NCBI GenBank assembly: GCA_022747635.1
Contig: JAKTNV010000009.1
Coordinates: 28,373,622 to 28,437,621, forward strand
DNA length: 64,000 bases
Reading direction: 5' to 3'
Source of the DNA: Hetaerina americana
Lineage: Eukaryota > Arthropoda > Insecta > Odonata > Calopterygidae
The stretch's first letter is position 1. Every line of letters starts with the position of its first letter. Of the stretch, positions 10,905-23,539 are shown piece by piece. Made by a program: the position numbers and the translations under genes. The notes under the pieces are model-generated. The model was not told the origin of the DNA, did not search any database, and was given only the letters and a program-made list of their open reading frames with translations.

Positions 10905-11569
10905 TAAAAATTTATGAGCATGAGATATCATAATTCTCATTAATAAACTCTGAAATGCTGCAGTATTTTTTCTCGTAGAGAAAAATCTTCACAGAATTTT
11001 CAAATTTATGAAAAATACGTGAGAAACGAAAAAACATGGACAGGAAATTAGTTGACCAGACAGGAAGACAAAAGGCAAAGTTTTTAATAAGAAATGGGCG
11101 AAGAGAGGAAGCTGATGTGAAAAATAAAAAAGACACACAAAAATTAGGCGGAGGAAATACTAAAAATTGGAGTTTACTGTACTGTGGAAAGCTGCGGAAT
11201 TTGAAACAAAACATTTTGGCAACCTCAGGTAAGTTGGTCTAAAACTAATATGAAAACTAATGCGGGTATCTTAGAATAACAAATAGCTGTCACCAATGAC
11301 CTTGAGCGCTAGGGCGGTAGGACTCTACGAGTATGAGAGTGAAAGTACCTCCGTGGGTTATTACGTCATTGTCCTTTCACTGCCAGCGTGTAAAGAATAT
11401 ATATAAAAGAGCTGCAATTTGGAAGCGAACAAAAAACACCCGTTTTATCCCGAGGAGCCGGAGCTTTTTTTTCTTCTTTATTGATATTATTATATTTATC
11501 GCTTTGATAAGAGATGCAATGGGATTAAACCCGGGGATAGTTTCTTAAATCAGAGTAATCGCGATCTCG
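10902..11569. other. Unassigned, purine-rich on plus strand
   Basis: A Lys/Arg-rich 68-aa ORF (11036-11242) has no recognisable domain. It could be the 5' part of the LINE that follows, but I see no motif to prove it. Confidence 0.35.
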
Positions 11570-13560
11570 GGTCTTCAGACGGAAATAACCAGAGTGAAAA
11601 CATCTGCCAAGTTTGGAAAAATCCAGGGTCAAAACCAGAAATGTAAGACCTGTTTAAACCAGCGTGAGGCTGGAAAATGTTATGCGAAACGGGAAGGAAA
11701 GTAGTGAATACTATGGAAATTAGCAAAATAATATTGTCCGAAGATTTTGTAGGTGAACCCGGAGAACCAGATTACAAGACCCGATAATTCAGGAATGAAA
11801 ATAATGGCCACGGAGTATGCTTGAATTTATGAGCAAAGCTTCCTAGAGTAAAAAGAAAGAATTAAAAATATGGTGACAAAACCCTAGGACACCACGACTA
11901 CCCATTCCAACGATGCGAATAGCTGAGGCGAGAAGTGCAAGAAAGCCTTTATCTTCTGCATGAGATAATAATAGAAATCCAATTTGAGAAGTAGGCAAAT
12001 GATTTTGGGGGGTTTTAATGCAGCTACTGGAGAAAAACAACACAATAAACTATTGGGGAAATATTAATTAGAATAATTGAACGAAAAAATTAGATAGGTT
12101 TAATAGGTAAATAGTAATTTATTTGAATGTAATTAAAAATTCGAATATAACTGCAAAAGAAGATATAATTAGTGATATATCCAGGAGAAAATAGATTATG
12201 TCAATTCGGTTACATTATCTTGAAGCAGAGACTCAGGAATTGATTGAACTTCTTCATCTATAATCAAAAAGGAGACATAAAAATTTGCAAAAAGTAATGA
12301 GTGATATTAACCAAAGGAATAAAACTCATGCGGACTTCCAGAACGAAATAGTGCCTGTTCTCAAATGGAAGAGAGCAAATAAATTTGAAAATTCCCAGAG
12401 GAGATCTCTTAGATGAAGCTCAAATTGGATTTAAGAGAAACAGAGGCACAATATAAGTTATTTAAGCCCTTAAGCTTCTTATAAGGAAAATGAAAAGAAG
12501 TTGGAAAAAGACCAACAAACTTTTAACGCATTCCTGGGTTTTTACAAAGCATTTTATACTATCTACAGGATTAAAATGTTTCATTACATCCTGAGGGAAA
12601 AGAGATGTCAGGATAAGGATAAACAGAGAAAATGGATGTGGTTAACTCTTAACTTAGTTATGAATTATCAAGAGTCAAGAGAGAGGGATATTATAACTTA
12701 AAGATAATGAAGCAGGAATTCTTATCGATGAAATTCAATTCATTCATTCATTTAGTACTGCTCATTTTTGCTTCATTTAATCCGAAAAAGTTTTATAGGT
12801 GATTTTACACGTAATTAATCCTAAGGCATGGAACACACACACATAGGGATTTTGATGATGCATCATTAAAAATTAGTAGACATAAAGAAAGGGTTCGTTA
12901 ATTTGAAAGTGCTAAAAATTTATGGCTTGAAATAAACATCCTCGACAATGACTTGCGGTAGAATAAAATGGAGCATTACAAACGCGAGACTGTTTGACCA
13001 CAAGCTAGATGGAACGGAAGGTTGCTGTTATTTATCAAGACTAATTAAAAAAACAAAAAGAACGCAGAGCAATAAGCTTTTAACGGAAAGAAAAATGTAA
13101 TTTGAGCGTAAATTATGAGTGTAGAAATTAGGAAAGATATTATCAAAAGAGGTCTGGGATTGCAATTCTCCATAGATGGAGAATTGGTTGGAATAGAATT
13201 GAATATAGAAGCGTGCAGCGGGCGAAAAAATAAAGCTGAAAGAAATAGACACGCGGTACTATATAGGCGAATAAGAAGATCAATGCAATGGATAAATGAA
13301 AGTGGCTAAAAAAGATATTCTGAGAGATGTTAGACTAGAAGCCAAACAACAACTCACGTATAGCGATATGATAAAATCTTCGGATGTACTGACCAGTGGG
13401 CTAATATGAACTATTGTGGAAGGCAAAAATGCGCGCAACAACTACAAAGCAAGATTCAGGGTACACTACATGACCAAGGAGTGGAAAACATACGAGCAAA
13501 GCGATGCGGATTCATTCAGAGATTACTTGCCTAGACAGTCACATACAAAAGAGTAGCGAA
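11570..13560 (+). mobile_element. Degenerate endonuclease/RT LINE
   Basis: Pieces of one non-LTR retrotransposon appear in order across broken frames. Around 11735-11830 a fragment (SEDFVGEPGEPDYKTR, then NNGHGVCLN) resembles the start of an apurinic-type endonuclease. At about 12007-12030 GGFNAATG matches the GDFNAxxG endonuclease motif with D lost. At 12412-12450 DEAQIGFKRNRGT matches the RT QxGFRxxRxT motif, and 12518 onward AFLGFYKAF matches the FxDxxKAFD catalytic block with the Asp changed. Near 13400-13550 VEGKNAR and HYMTKEWKTYEQ resemble the LINE C-terminus. Dead copy; clade RTE-like by overall look, not proven. Confidence 0.6.
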
Positions 13561-13935
13561 ATAATTTATTATATGATCAAAAAAAATTAAACAAATTATG
13601 CAAAAGATCAAAATAGTTTGGTCCTAAAGAGTCAAAGCATCCTTAACGACCACGCAAGGCATTGCGTCTTCAAATAACTAATTAAACAATCTAGAAACTC
13701 ATTCTTGAAAGTCATAGCAGGACTAAACCAAACTTATTGAACCATTGAGAGATAAAAAGATTCATCCGTATGGCGTTTCGACTTTCGTGAAACCCAAACC
13801 TCACCGTTTTTTCACAATTCACAAATACAGATAGGTACCGCGTATGTGTAAAATTACAGAATATCATAATTTCAAGAACACGAAAATTCGTGAATTTCCT
13901 ACTGGTCACAAATTTCTCCAAACAGTACTTTAAAA

Positions 13936-14842
13936 TGTATATGTACATAAAGAGTGTTGGGGAAGGTTTCGGAAAAATATATTAACTTCAAATATTGCTC
14001 CAATGCCTCAAAATCCTTCAAAGCACATTCCTTGAGCGTTGATACACATTTGCCAGCGGTTTTTCCACGACTCGAAGGCTCCCTAGTAGGCGGATTCCGG
14101 AAGGTCCTTAAGGGTATGCATACAAGCTAATTTGAAAACACTTAGGGTCCCATGCTGGTATCTAGTGAGGGAGGATTTCACTTTTAGGTATGGGAAATAG
14201 TCTGCTGGTACCATGTAGGGACTGTAAGGGGGTTGGGGATACCGTTTTTCGTCAGGTCGTCCGTTACCTTTGGGACGAGTTTAAATCAGATATTTCGCAT
14301 CGCCAAATTTACAGTGATAATGGGGTGTACTGTCATTATATCAATGTCGATACGATCTGCAACCATGCGCACACTTAACCGACGTGTCGGTTAAGTGTCA
14401 CGACGGTCTGAATTCAGCACTTCATGCACACTTTGCACGCTGTCGTTGGCTCTTGACGCCGACGGTCGTCCAGCGCGGGACTCGTTCTCGACACACTCTC
14501 GATTATCTTTGAAGAGCTTGTGCCTCTTAAAAACTGCAGTTTTTGAAATGCTTTTATCCTTGAACACTTAGCAAATCATTTCCAGCGTCACCATATGCGA
14601 TTTTCCCAATCCGAAGAAATATTTGATGGCATGCCTCTCACTCAATCGTTCGATGCATATTGCGCTTGCAACGGGCCACTCGACAGTGGCCCACCAAAAA
14701 ATGGTCTAGCCTGAACGAAAACTCGCAGGCGATTGGCGCTTGTCGCGTGTTAAAGGTCAGACACCCCACCACTGAGCCACAGTCAATCGGCCCATAGTCA
14801 CGTTATGAAAATATTGTTTCTGATACTTTTTATACAAACCTT
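13936..14842 (-). mobile_element. Internally deleted mariner-like element (sister of 33646-34492)
   Basis: The minus strand is alignable along most of its length with the plus-strand element at 33646-34492. The 5' terminus AAGGTTTGTATAAAAAGTAT (14842 backward) matches the inverted 3' terminus of the sister copy, supporting a terminal inverted repeat; this copy's own 3' end is decayed. Coding remnants include an N-terminal mariner helix-turn-helix region and the C-terminal segment ending CIDAQG-like. The catalytic middle is missing. A 13-bp perfect inverted repeat (14369-14397, centre GT) is a later insertion in the remnant. Non-autonomous and dead. Confidence 0.7.
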
Positions 14843-14849
14843 GAATTGC

Positions 14850-15600
14850 TTTTTAACTCTGAATTACCCTTCTTAAACGACTATGGTTGGCATTAACAAG
14901 ATTTAATTTGAAATTTTACTTTGATGAAGACACAATCTGCTTTTCTTTTCGTCACCTATAGAAATATCGACTTTGCGAAAACTCAACTTCGGTACTTACC
15001 ATTTTTCTTCCTTCGAGTGATGCTAGGAGTAACCATTAAAAGGAAACGCGCGAAGAGAATTCCCGAATCGAATTTGGCATGGAGGGTTGGCTCTGGAACT
15101 GCTTTCCGTCCTCATAAACTTTAACATCCGTCGCCGGGCATTCTTTGCGAGCTTTAGAGAAGAGGAAAATGTATGGGTTGGATTTAGCCGAGCTGACGGA
15201 AATAGAACTACAGGAAATAGAATGTAACCAATATAGATTATGCTTCCGCGTCGCTCCCATTGAAGGATAAATATAGCATCGCAAATAAAGCTCCGGTACA
15301 TTTCCAAAGTAAATGTAGGACGCCATCGCCAAACAAACTGATACGGTTGTACACCGTAAAGCGGATAATCGCTGTGTCCCATCCTCGGTGAAAAATAGCT
15401 TTGAGCCGTTGGTCTGGGTTTGACACTAAGTATTCTAATACAAAATATTTCGGTAGTATTAGCATTTTCTGAGCATAGTATAACACGCAAAAAAGTAAAA
15501 ATGACTCAATTTGATGCATTTCGGTGATCCCAGCCGCTACCATCAGTGGTAGAGGAGACCATCTCTCTCACTGCATGCATGTATTAGAGTAAACTGTGTA
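14850..15600. other. Unassigned; 155-aa ORF on minus strand
   Basis: The ORF 15023-15490 (minus) and two overlapping ORFs in other frames have no domain, signal peptide or motif I recognise. Codon use looks arbitrary and overlapping frames are equally open, so chance is likely. Confidence 0.3.
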
Positions 15601-15604
15601 TATT

Positions 15605-15644
15605 TGCATATATATATATATACATATATACATATATGTATGTA

Positions 15645-15705
<61 letters not shown>

Positions 15706-15712
15706 ATAACGA
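15605..15712. repeat. TA-rich microsatellite with GT interruptions
   Basis: Mixed TATATA/TATG units on both sides of a pure TA core. Confidence 0.95.
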
Positions 15713-15714
15713 TT

Positions 15715-15830
15715 GTACGGAAAAACTCACACGAGCGGCTCAAGTGACTTGAAGAAGGCCTCTGAGAGGGCCGAAAGATCGAACAATTTACCGTGTGAGT
15801 GTTCTTTTAAATGTTGCTATTCTTTTCTAT
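15715..15830 (+). repeat. Hairpin with hammerhead-like outline plus GTGTGAGTG block
   Basis: CTTGAAGA is followed by a stem-loop (AGGCC, TCTGAGA, GGGCC) and GAAAGATCGAAC, then CGTGTGAGTGTTCTTTT. The left flank (ACTCACACG, 15725-15733) is the inverse of that last block, so the hairpin sits between short inverted repeats. Similar arrangement and downstream block at 3.9 kb and 49.9 kb. It directly follows a (TA)n array. Likely a retroelement end; self-cleavage is inference. Confidence 0.5.
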
Positions 15831-15874
15831 TTGTGTGATATTGTGTCAGCCCATTATTATACATTTTTATTTAT

Positions 15875-15925
15875 ATTCACGTATATGATTTAATAACTGC
15901 ATGTGTATGTGCATATATATGTATG

Positions 15926-15981
<56 letters not shown>

Positions 15982-16015
15982 TACACATGCACTTATTATT
16001 ATTATTTACGTGAAT
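15875..16015. repeat. AT palindrome around a (TA)n core
   Basis: Left arm ATTCACGTA ... TGCATGTGTATGTGCATATAT and right arm ATATATGCACATACACATGCA ... TACGTGAAT are inverted copies flanking a TA array; together they form a hairpin of roughly 140 bases. The TGCATGTGTATGTGC part is perfect, the outer part imperfect. Confidence 0.85.
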
Positions 16016-16944
16016 TTAGCATTGTTAAGATAAAAACGAAAATATATAACTAAATATTGATAAATGATTGTAGAAATTATATTATGAAATAACCTTCGCA
16101 TATTTTACTTCCTATTTTAAATACAGAGACCTTTATTTATCCTCAAACATTTCGGTCTTAAAATAATTTTGTCTTCTAGAATTTTTAATGAGAGGACGGG
16201 ATTAGACTGTAAAGAATTTCATAGATTATACGAAAAGACAAGAAAGCGTCCTTGAAACAGCGTCATCTGAAAATGTGAAGCAGAGCTCTAACGTAGAGTT
16301 AGTGGTATCATTATATACAAAGTAATGCTCATTTTTTACATTTTTCGATGCGATTATTTATAATACAGGTGTTGCATTTAGTAAATTCTGACATTGCGTT
16401 ATATTAAAACATTTAATTTATAATTATAGTGTGATGCATGAGCCGATAACGAACATCAGAGATGAATATTAATTCCAAGTTTTCTAAACTTTGAAGGGTT
16501 AGACATTGGCCTGGGTATGATCAGAATGAATAATTACTCCTGTACAACAAGTTTAGGTAGAAATTTAGACTTGGGTGCTCGTTTTTCCCCGGCAGAATAA
16601 CTCAAAATCGTAAAAATAGGACAATACTAACAAACTATTTAAAGTCACGTTCTTACAGATTGCGAATATATCCTCATTTCTAGTGGAACACGCGTTGGAA
16701 CATTCCTTTGCTGTGAATTATTGATTATTTAGTAGACATAATCAGTATTGAAAATTTAGGATTCATTCCAAATTCCTCTTTTTGAAATGAACAATCTCCA
16801 TTTTGCATACTAAATGTATGTATTACTGCACCAGTATAGAAAAACGAAATGCACATTATATCACCGGAATTCGCTTTCACCAACCTCTGAGTGAAAAAAT
16901 TTTTATATCATACCCTAGAGATCTAAATTATTAGGCCGATTACC
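16016..16944. other. AT-rich sequence, nothing recognised
   Basis: No repeat or gene identified. Confidence 0.5.
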
Positions 16945-17200
16945 TACTTGCTGCTTGGAGAAGAATGGAAGAAGTGAAATGGAAGGAAATAAATATAAAG
17001 AATTGCTGAGCAGGTAAGAAAGGAGAGAGGATAAGATAAAGTAATTCATAGTATGCAGAATAAATGAATAAGTGGCATTTTGAGTGACATGGGAATGTTG
17101 AAGACTGTAATAGACGGGGTATAAGTGTTGTATAAGTGACGTAAAGGCAACAAAAAGCAGGCATTTCAGATGTTATAAAAGAAGAAGAGTTTATTAATGA
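16945..17200 (+). mobile_element. LINE-A 3' end remnant
   Basis: AWRRMEEVKWKE near the start matches the family's WRRMEKVKWTD, and GGGAATGTTGAAGACTGTAA further on matches the conserved GMLKTVIEG coding block. Frames are broken by several stops. 5'-truncated, as usual for LINEs. Confidence 0.6.
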
Positions 17201-17810
17201 TTTATTGCAGTGTAGAATGTAATAGTGTTTAGTGACGTATTTTGCGTATTACCCTAGTGTCCATCGGTAACCAACTTATTCGTAATACTAACATCAATAT
17301 AAACTTATTTGCAATACCTGCCGTTTTTTGGAATATTTTTATGATAAACTCGACCATTGTACCAAGTGGCATATTTACATCACAATTTAGGGCCACTATC
17401 CTCAGGGTCAACAAATTACAATTATTTCATAGTAACTGATCGGCAAATTTTTAGAGTACGTCTTGAGTTTTCCAAATATAATCTTGTAAGTGCCCATTGG
17501 CTGAAACGTTCTGCAATATGGAGCCATTCAATACTCGCATACGAATTGCTACCAAATCGACTTAGAATTCGTAACTCGAACCCACATATCTATTTACAAT
17601 TTTTCCGAAAACAGACTTAAAAGTACGAGTAATAGATAACCTCAATTACATCCTGCGTAACGTAGGAAGGTCACAAGTGATGTGCCATTTGATTACCGTC
17701 AGCAGACTACGAATGTGAAAATTACAAAGACTTGTAAACTCACTTGTAAAATTGAGAAACGGGTACCAGGATATGGGGTATGCGGACGAAGGGAATTGGG
17801 AGCGCTGAAA
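17201..17810. other. No recognised feature
   Basis: Short ORFs only, no family assigned. Confidence 0.45.
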
Positions 17811-18720
17811 ACATACGTGAGGATGTATGGAGTTTTAAGACAGATAATCTTATCCTTTCCCGCTTCGCGCGATGAATTTTTCTGGAAACTTCCATCCGAG
17901 CTTCCGCGAACCGTGAGCAATATGGAGAGTCGGAGGGGACGTGGGCGGTCGTGTGGGAGGTTTTGGGAATTGTAAAGGCAGAAGACGATCCTTGAGCTTC
18001 CCTTCGCGACCCCTCGCTGGAGCGACACCCCCTTTTCCCCTCCCCTACGATCCTCTTAAGACGCCCGCGGGACGGGTGCGAAAAAAGGATCCGTATGAAT
18101 CCATAGTGGGGGATGGAGAGGGCCAAGATAAAGAGGGGAAAACAGAGAGAGGGATAGTGAAAAGAAGAATGGGACGTGCGGGAAAGGTGGCAGGGACATG
18201 GGAGCAGGCGGGTCCTGAAAGTCGGTGGCGGGGGCGGGACGGGACGCGAGTGAGAAATGGCTGGAGGATTGCGTCCGCGACGGAAACTCTTAACGGAGAG
18301 TGTGGGGATGGGTGGAAGAGTGGGTGGGTGAGAGAGGGGAAGAATGGGAAGAAAAGGAGAGAGATTCGGGGGAGTGTCATCGATCAGAGGAGGTGTGAGA
18401 GAGAGTGAGGGAGTGTTTTGAGGGGCGGAGTCGAGGGAAACAGACTTTTCCTCTTTCTCGCCATCCGCCGCCAGTTCTCCGACACCCACACCCTCCTCAC
18501 CCATCATCATCACAACCCATTCGTCCGCCCACCGAGTTCCATCCTTATCCACCCTCTCTCTTTTTTTCTCTTCTTCACAAAACCTTCCGTTCGATTCCCT
18601 CAGGGTCTCGGCGGGAATTCCGTTTCTCCGAAACATGATGGTGACACGCGCGAGGTTATAAGGACCGGTCCGGGAGGAAATTTTACCCAGTTATCACCGC
18701 ACTTGGTATTGTAACCTCAC
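17811..18720. promoter_or_regulatory. GC-rich, CpG-containing, strand-skewed island
   Basis: A second GC- and CpG-rich domain. The plus strand is G-rich from about 17930 to 18420 and switches sharply to C-rich from about 18430 to 18640. The longest ORF in the window (17740-18636, minus, 298 aa) lies here but is low-complexity Pro/Ser/Thr-rich and overlaps equally open frames, so I do not accept it as a gene without transcript support. The island resembles a promoter or 5' UTR domain; a candidate TATA/Inr pair lies at its right edge. Confidence 0.45.
18657..18691 (+). promoter_or_regulatory. Candidate TATA/Inr core promoter
   Basis: TATAAGG at 18657-18663 is followed, with its T 32 bases upstream, by CCAGTT (A at 18689), close to the arthropod initiator TCAGT. 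Position at the edge of the CpG-rich island supports it. No downstream gene is identified. Confidence 0.35.
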
Positions 18721-21059
18721 GGATGACTGGAAAGAGTTTTTAACTCCCGAGGAAATCCATGGAAATTTTTTAACAAAAATATTCTTAAGACCTTATTAAG
18801 TTCATTATGTTATTAAATGATGTTACAGCAATCGATGGGTCATATACATCTCAAACAGCTTAACGTGACGGCATTTGCGATATTATGCCATAATTCAATT
18901 GTTTGCGTCCAGAATTGTCACAGATAATATGAATAAATGGCATATCGAAATAGGAATCGCGTGATTATTGGTCAACATTTACAAATTTATATTCGTTAAA
19001 ATGGCCTTATTTTTTTATTTTTTCTGGGAATTCACGGAACCTAATGGACTTAGAATGGACCCAGAATTTTAAATCCCTGTGCCATATAAATTATCTTGTA
19101 TTATTTTAATAGTTTTTTTCCCTTTTAAAAGTACTATTTTAAAAAGAAATGTACTATTTTATAAACTGAGGCATAATATTAATGCTCTAAAATCTACAAT
19201 CACCATTTCAACCACCTAATGCTTTAGGTAAGAAGAAAGATAACTGCAAAGATTAATGCAGGGTTTTGACGAGTTAGGCCATCTCTTGTATGCTCGATGA
19301 ATCTCAAACAATTGTTTGGGTGAGGGGGGAGTAAAATGACTTCAAACGTTTTAGATGAAATAACAAGAAGGTATTTTTTAGAGTGCAAATTATCATTCCA
19401 GATCTATGAATTGGAAATATTTATTTGGCAACTATATGCCAACAAATTGAAAAAGGTGCGCGATCCAGGTGATTTCAATCTTTTGTCACATGACTTCACT
19501 CAAATCTCATCATCATCACAGTGGTAAACTCATGCATTGATTCTACTGGATGATGGAAGAGAAAAAACTATACCCATATTTCTAGCCATAAATCGTGTGG
19601 AATTCACGAATCCAGGGTTATGGGGTACCATTTTCTTTCGCTATCTCCGAATAGGTTTCTGTAGAAGTTCCATTAATCAGAATATCGTATTTCTTGGATT
19701 TTAGATGTGGCAGTCCAAAGGAAACGATCGGGGATTCGATAATGATCATTGGCCGAATAATCTATCCACTTACAATATACACGAGTATACCACTTGCTTA
19801 TATGTGTATTACTTGTTTCCTATGCAAACCACTTTATCTACTGCTCGACTTAAGAAATATATTTTGCTCGACTTAGGAAAACCACCGTCTTAGGCGTGTG
19901 TAGGGGCGTAGACCGTGTGTGTGTGCGCCTGTGTCTATGTACACATATCCATCACACTCTCGATGAATGGGATGTCCGTACTTAATAATGGACCGATCTC
20001 CTATTATCTAAATCCACGCGGTCAATCAAGGTATCCAACGCAATTTTGATTCATAGCAAACGTGTAATAAAATAATTTATAATAATTATACCGGTTGTTG
20101 CAGTATTGCTGATTTATCATTAGGTTAATCGATCTAATTATATTTCATACACAATAAACAGTCTTTATAATAAACATAATTAATTACTTCAGCAATCATC
20201 GCTATTTGGTTTCATGTAAAATAGGCATTTTTTCATTCCGTTAAACTCTGGTACAATAAAACATGCTTCAGCACAGAAACAAATAGCGTTAGAAACCTGT
20301 ATAATGGTAAAGTATTTAAAATCTCTAATCCAATTCATAATACAATAGACCTATTGATGACATATTTTTCCAAGATATTTTAACAGTTTAGTCTTGTCTA
20401 GCCTAGTTCACGCGCTTACCATATTTTCCTATGGGTTCATATAAAGCAACACCAAACCAAAGGAGTACAGGCTAACACCATTTGTGGATATCCACCATGA
20501 AAATATCATTTGAGGTCTTATCGTTAATCTAAATCGGACTTTCACTTTTCCCGGAAATGTGGTATTTCAAAAGCCAACAAGTCATTCCCTTTCAATCGTT
20601 ATTAATCCCATGACATGAGTTTGACAAATCAGAAATATTTCTGCACCCCGCATTTGAGTCACCAATGGGCGGGGTTTCGAGTAATTATAAATCGAGGTTT
20701 ACCATGACCTAAACGTGAACTTCTGGTTGCTAAAAAGAAGCGTGGTGGAGGCCTATCTATTCCAATGACAATTTAATGAAATAAATTCGTAGAATAAATA
20801 ATTACGAGAAAAAGGAGATAAATACATACAAAATGAAAGTGAATAACTTTAACATGTATGTTTTGAGATTCAATTACCTGATGGGAACTTCCGCTGAGGT
20901 CAAATCAAACGGTAGGTACTTTCGTGAAAGACACCTAGATTTGATTCATTGATTTAAATGTGACGGACGACAACGAGACTACATTACAGCTCTTTGATTA
21001 GTGTTTAGGGCGAAGAATGAAGAAAAATTAAATAGAGGAACACTAACGACGAAAATTTA
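18721..21059. other. Long AT-rich stretch, nothing recognised
   Basis: No repeat family, RNA or coding region identified in about 2.3 kb. Confidence 0.5.
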
Positions 21060-21260
21060 AATGTGGGATAAGTGTGGAAATTGTTTAGGGAAATCCAGAG
21101 ACGACACAAAAGGAATTTTGAAGAAGTATTGAGAGTTAGGAGATGTTGATAGTCGTAATAGAAGAGAGAGTACTGAGTCATATATTAGGCCTTTTGGACA
21201 GTATGAAGGTAGATAGAAACTATGAAGACTGAAGCTAAAATATAGGTAATATGAGGAAGT
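21060..21260 (+). mobile_element. Possible LINE-A 3' end remnant
   Basis: GGAGATGTTGATAGTCGTAA, AGAGAGAGTACTG and GACAGTATGAAGG occur in the order of the family's MLKTVIEGR... LDGMK segment. Heavily mutated. Confidence 0.35.
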
Positions 21261-23039
21261 GCACATGATACGTAATACATAAAAATTGTAATGGAGTGTT
21301 TAAAACCAACCATCAACAAAGAGGTACCAATGCCAAAGATAATAGGAATTCTGAAACAAGAGAAATTCTCGAATAGACTCGTAACAGATGGAACAGCCAA
21401 GAGAAGAGCGGCTTCGAGCAAACTCTTTCATTTGTCTCAAATCAGTTCCAATAGGCATTTTCAACGGTATTAGCTTTTTATTCGGTTTCAAATGAAAAAT
21501 TAAGACAGAAAGTAAAAGAGCAAACAAAATGCATAAAACAGGGAACATGGTTATACTAATCATTATAGAGGTTGAATTTAGAGGCTTTCGGGCATTTAAA
21601 GGCTAATTACTTTCGTTTAAAATGGTGCGATAATAAGGCCTAATCAAGGTAAACACTCTTGTAACGTGATTTTAAATTATAATGCCAAAACTGAAGTTTT
21701 CCGTATGCATTTATACACTAAAGGACAGGAACTCTTCTCCCAAATCGAATTCTAAACATTAACAAACCTATGTTAGAATTGTTGACGCATTATTGAACGA
21801 GAGCTGGAAATGTGCTCTGAGAAACTACTACTATCAATAGGATACTAAATCTTCATCAATCCTAGGCGTTTTCACTTTGGCTAAAAAAGAACGTAGCATG
21901 CAATGAAAAATTAAGTCGGGAAGATGTCATGTTGCCTTTGCGTGAATTAAATAAAATCCTCGAAGAGTGGTTTTGGGATTACTGAGCACGTGAGTATATC
22001 ATTGATGATTGCGGTGGGACGAAGTAACCTGAAACATGATGTAGCATTACTTACAAAGACACAGACGTGGATTAAGTGAATAACGTGGAGGATGTTTGGC
22101 TGGCATTTATTTTTTGCCATTCATTTTTTTGCGTAATACGTCAGATACCCAAGGTTCTTTGGGAAACACTTCTTACAAATACCCACACATTTTTATCCTT
22201 TCGTTTTTTGAGCACATCGGAATCCATTTCCTCCTCCCTCGCCGTTTTAAGTCCTCTGGAGTTAGTTTGGAGGAAGGAGTCTAGTATCGTCTATCCCACT
22301 TGTAATAAATAACACTTTCTATCTTCTGAGAAGACATTTTTTGGAAAAAAGCAAGGATGATATCAATTATTTGATTACTTAAACGCTGAAAGTTTTAACT
22401 TCAGCCAATTACCGCATTAAATTCTTGCGCGATGATACTCCGGAAATATATCCTTTTATTGATCGAGATTCGAGAACCAATTCTCCTCCTTGATAGTTGG
22501 GTTTCTTAAACTAAAGCACCATCAAGATCAGGTGTTCATTTCAGTAAAATTTAAACCCTTGATTCCCAGTATGTAGATTACGTTTAATATTTTACCATAA
22601 ATATTCCAAGCTAAAACTTTTTGTCCCAAAAAATCATCATACACTATTCTGACAGGTATATAAACATTTTTAAAAAGGAATGACATTCTTCGTGAATTCT
22701 ACCATTACAAATTTTATTGCACCATCCAGGTTTCAAAATATTGTTCTATATTCTGCACTTAAAATTATTACATCATCCATCGTAACTTGAGTTGAGGAAT
22801 GGAACTGTGCTGGCGGGAGCAATGACAATTGCTCCATGATGTGTCGAATGTTAGGAGCCAGATGAAAGGTAGTCCACGCAGCGTCTGCTCCTCAGTGAGG
22901 CGGTCATTGAGTGATGGTGCCACATTAAACACACTATTGAGGAAGGCAACAGGAAACTACCTCAATTTTCATTTCCAAGATATACATGATGGGGAGCGTA
23001 TTTGTGCACTGCGCGAAAAAATAGTGATTTAGGTAGGTT
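21261..23039. other. No recognised feature
   Basis: Short ORFs only. The stretch 22790-23030 is somewhat GC-richer and may be upstream LINE sequence, but no motif shows. Confidence 0.45.
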
Positions 23040-23440
23040 GATAGGCGTAGATTGTAGAATTTTAAAATATGGGCGTGGAAAAGGATGGAAAAGGTGAAGT
23101 TCACAGAAAGAAAAACAAATGAGGTGCTGGGAGTGGGGGGGGGGAGAAGAGGGCATTGTTGGGAGAAATCATTAGAAGAAAGGAAAAATGCTTGCATAGC
23201 ATATTGATTGGCAATGTGATATTGACGACTGAGATAGAGGGGAGAATGGTGGGCAAACAAGTTAGAAGAAGATATAGGATAGTAGTGTTGAACAGAATGA
23301 AGGGAGAAAAGAAGTTTACGGAAATGAAGAGGCATTTTAGGGTAGGATGTTGGGTCCTATTTTGATAGGAGATTCTACAAAAATGTTCAGCTGTTGGGTC
23401 CATCCAGAACCAACGTTAACCAGTAGATTACCAATAGTAA
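23040..23440 (+). mobile_element. LINE-A, 5'-truncated 3' end
   Basis: Homologous over its length to the 3' ends at 23545-24318 (plus) and 55815-56343 (minus): GATAGGCGTAGATTGTAGAA (family: gatagacgtagactggagg), GGAAAAGGTGAAGTTCACAG, a KETNEVLG-like reading, then the GTGATATTGACGACTGAGATAGAGG block and a tail ending ACGTTAACCAGTAGATTACC. The tail matches the family's ACCTTAACCGGTAGATTA 3' terminus. Frames broken. Confidence 0.7.
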
Positions 23441-23441
23441 T

Positions 23442-23530
23442 ATATATGTATATATATGTATGCATATATATATGTATGCATATATATATATATACATATG
23501 TATGTGTTTGTGCATGTATATATATTTTTA
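23442..23530. repeat. TA/TATG/TGCA compound microsatellite
   Basis: Alternating ATATATG and TATGCATA units between two LINE-A 3' ends. Confidence 0.9.
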
Positions 23531-23539
23531 AGTCAGCCA

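Noticed and set aside
15023..15543. Three overlapping minus ORFs up to 155 aa
   Set aside because: Three frames open over the same bases with no domain; a real exon would favour one frame.
17740..18636. Longest ORF in the window (298 aa, minus)
   Set aside because: Low-complexity, lies in a skewed GC-rich island where several frames on both strands are open, and no domain is visible.
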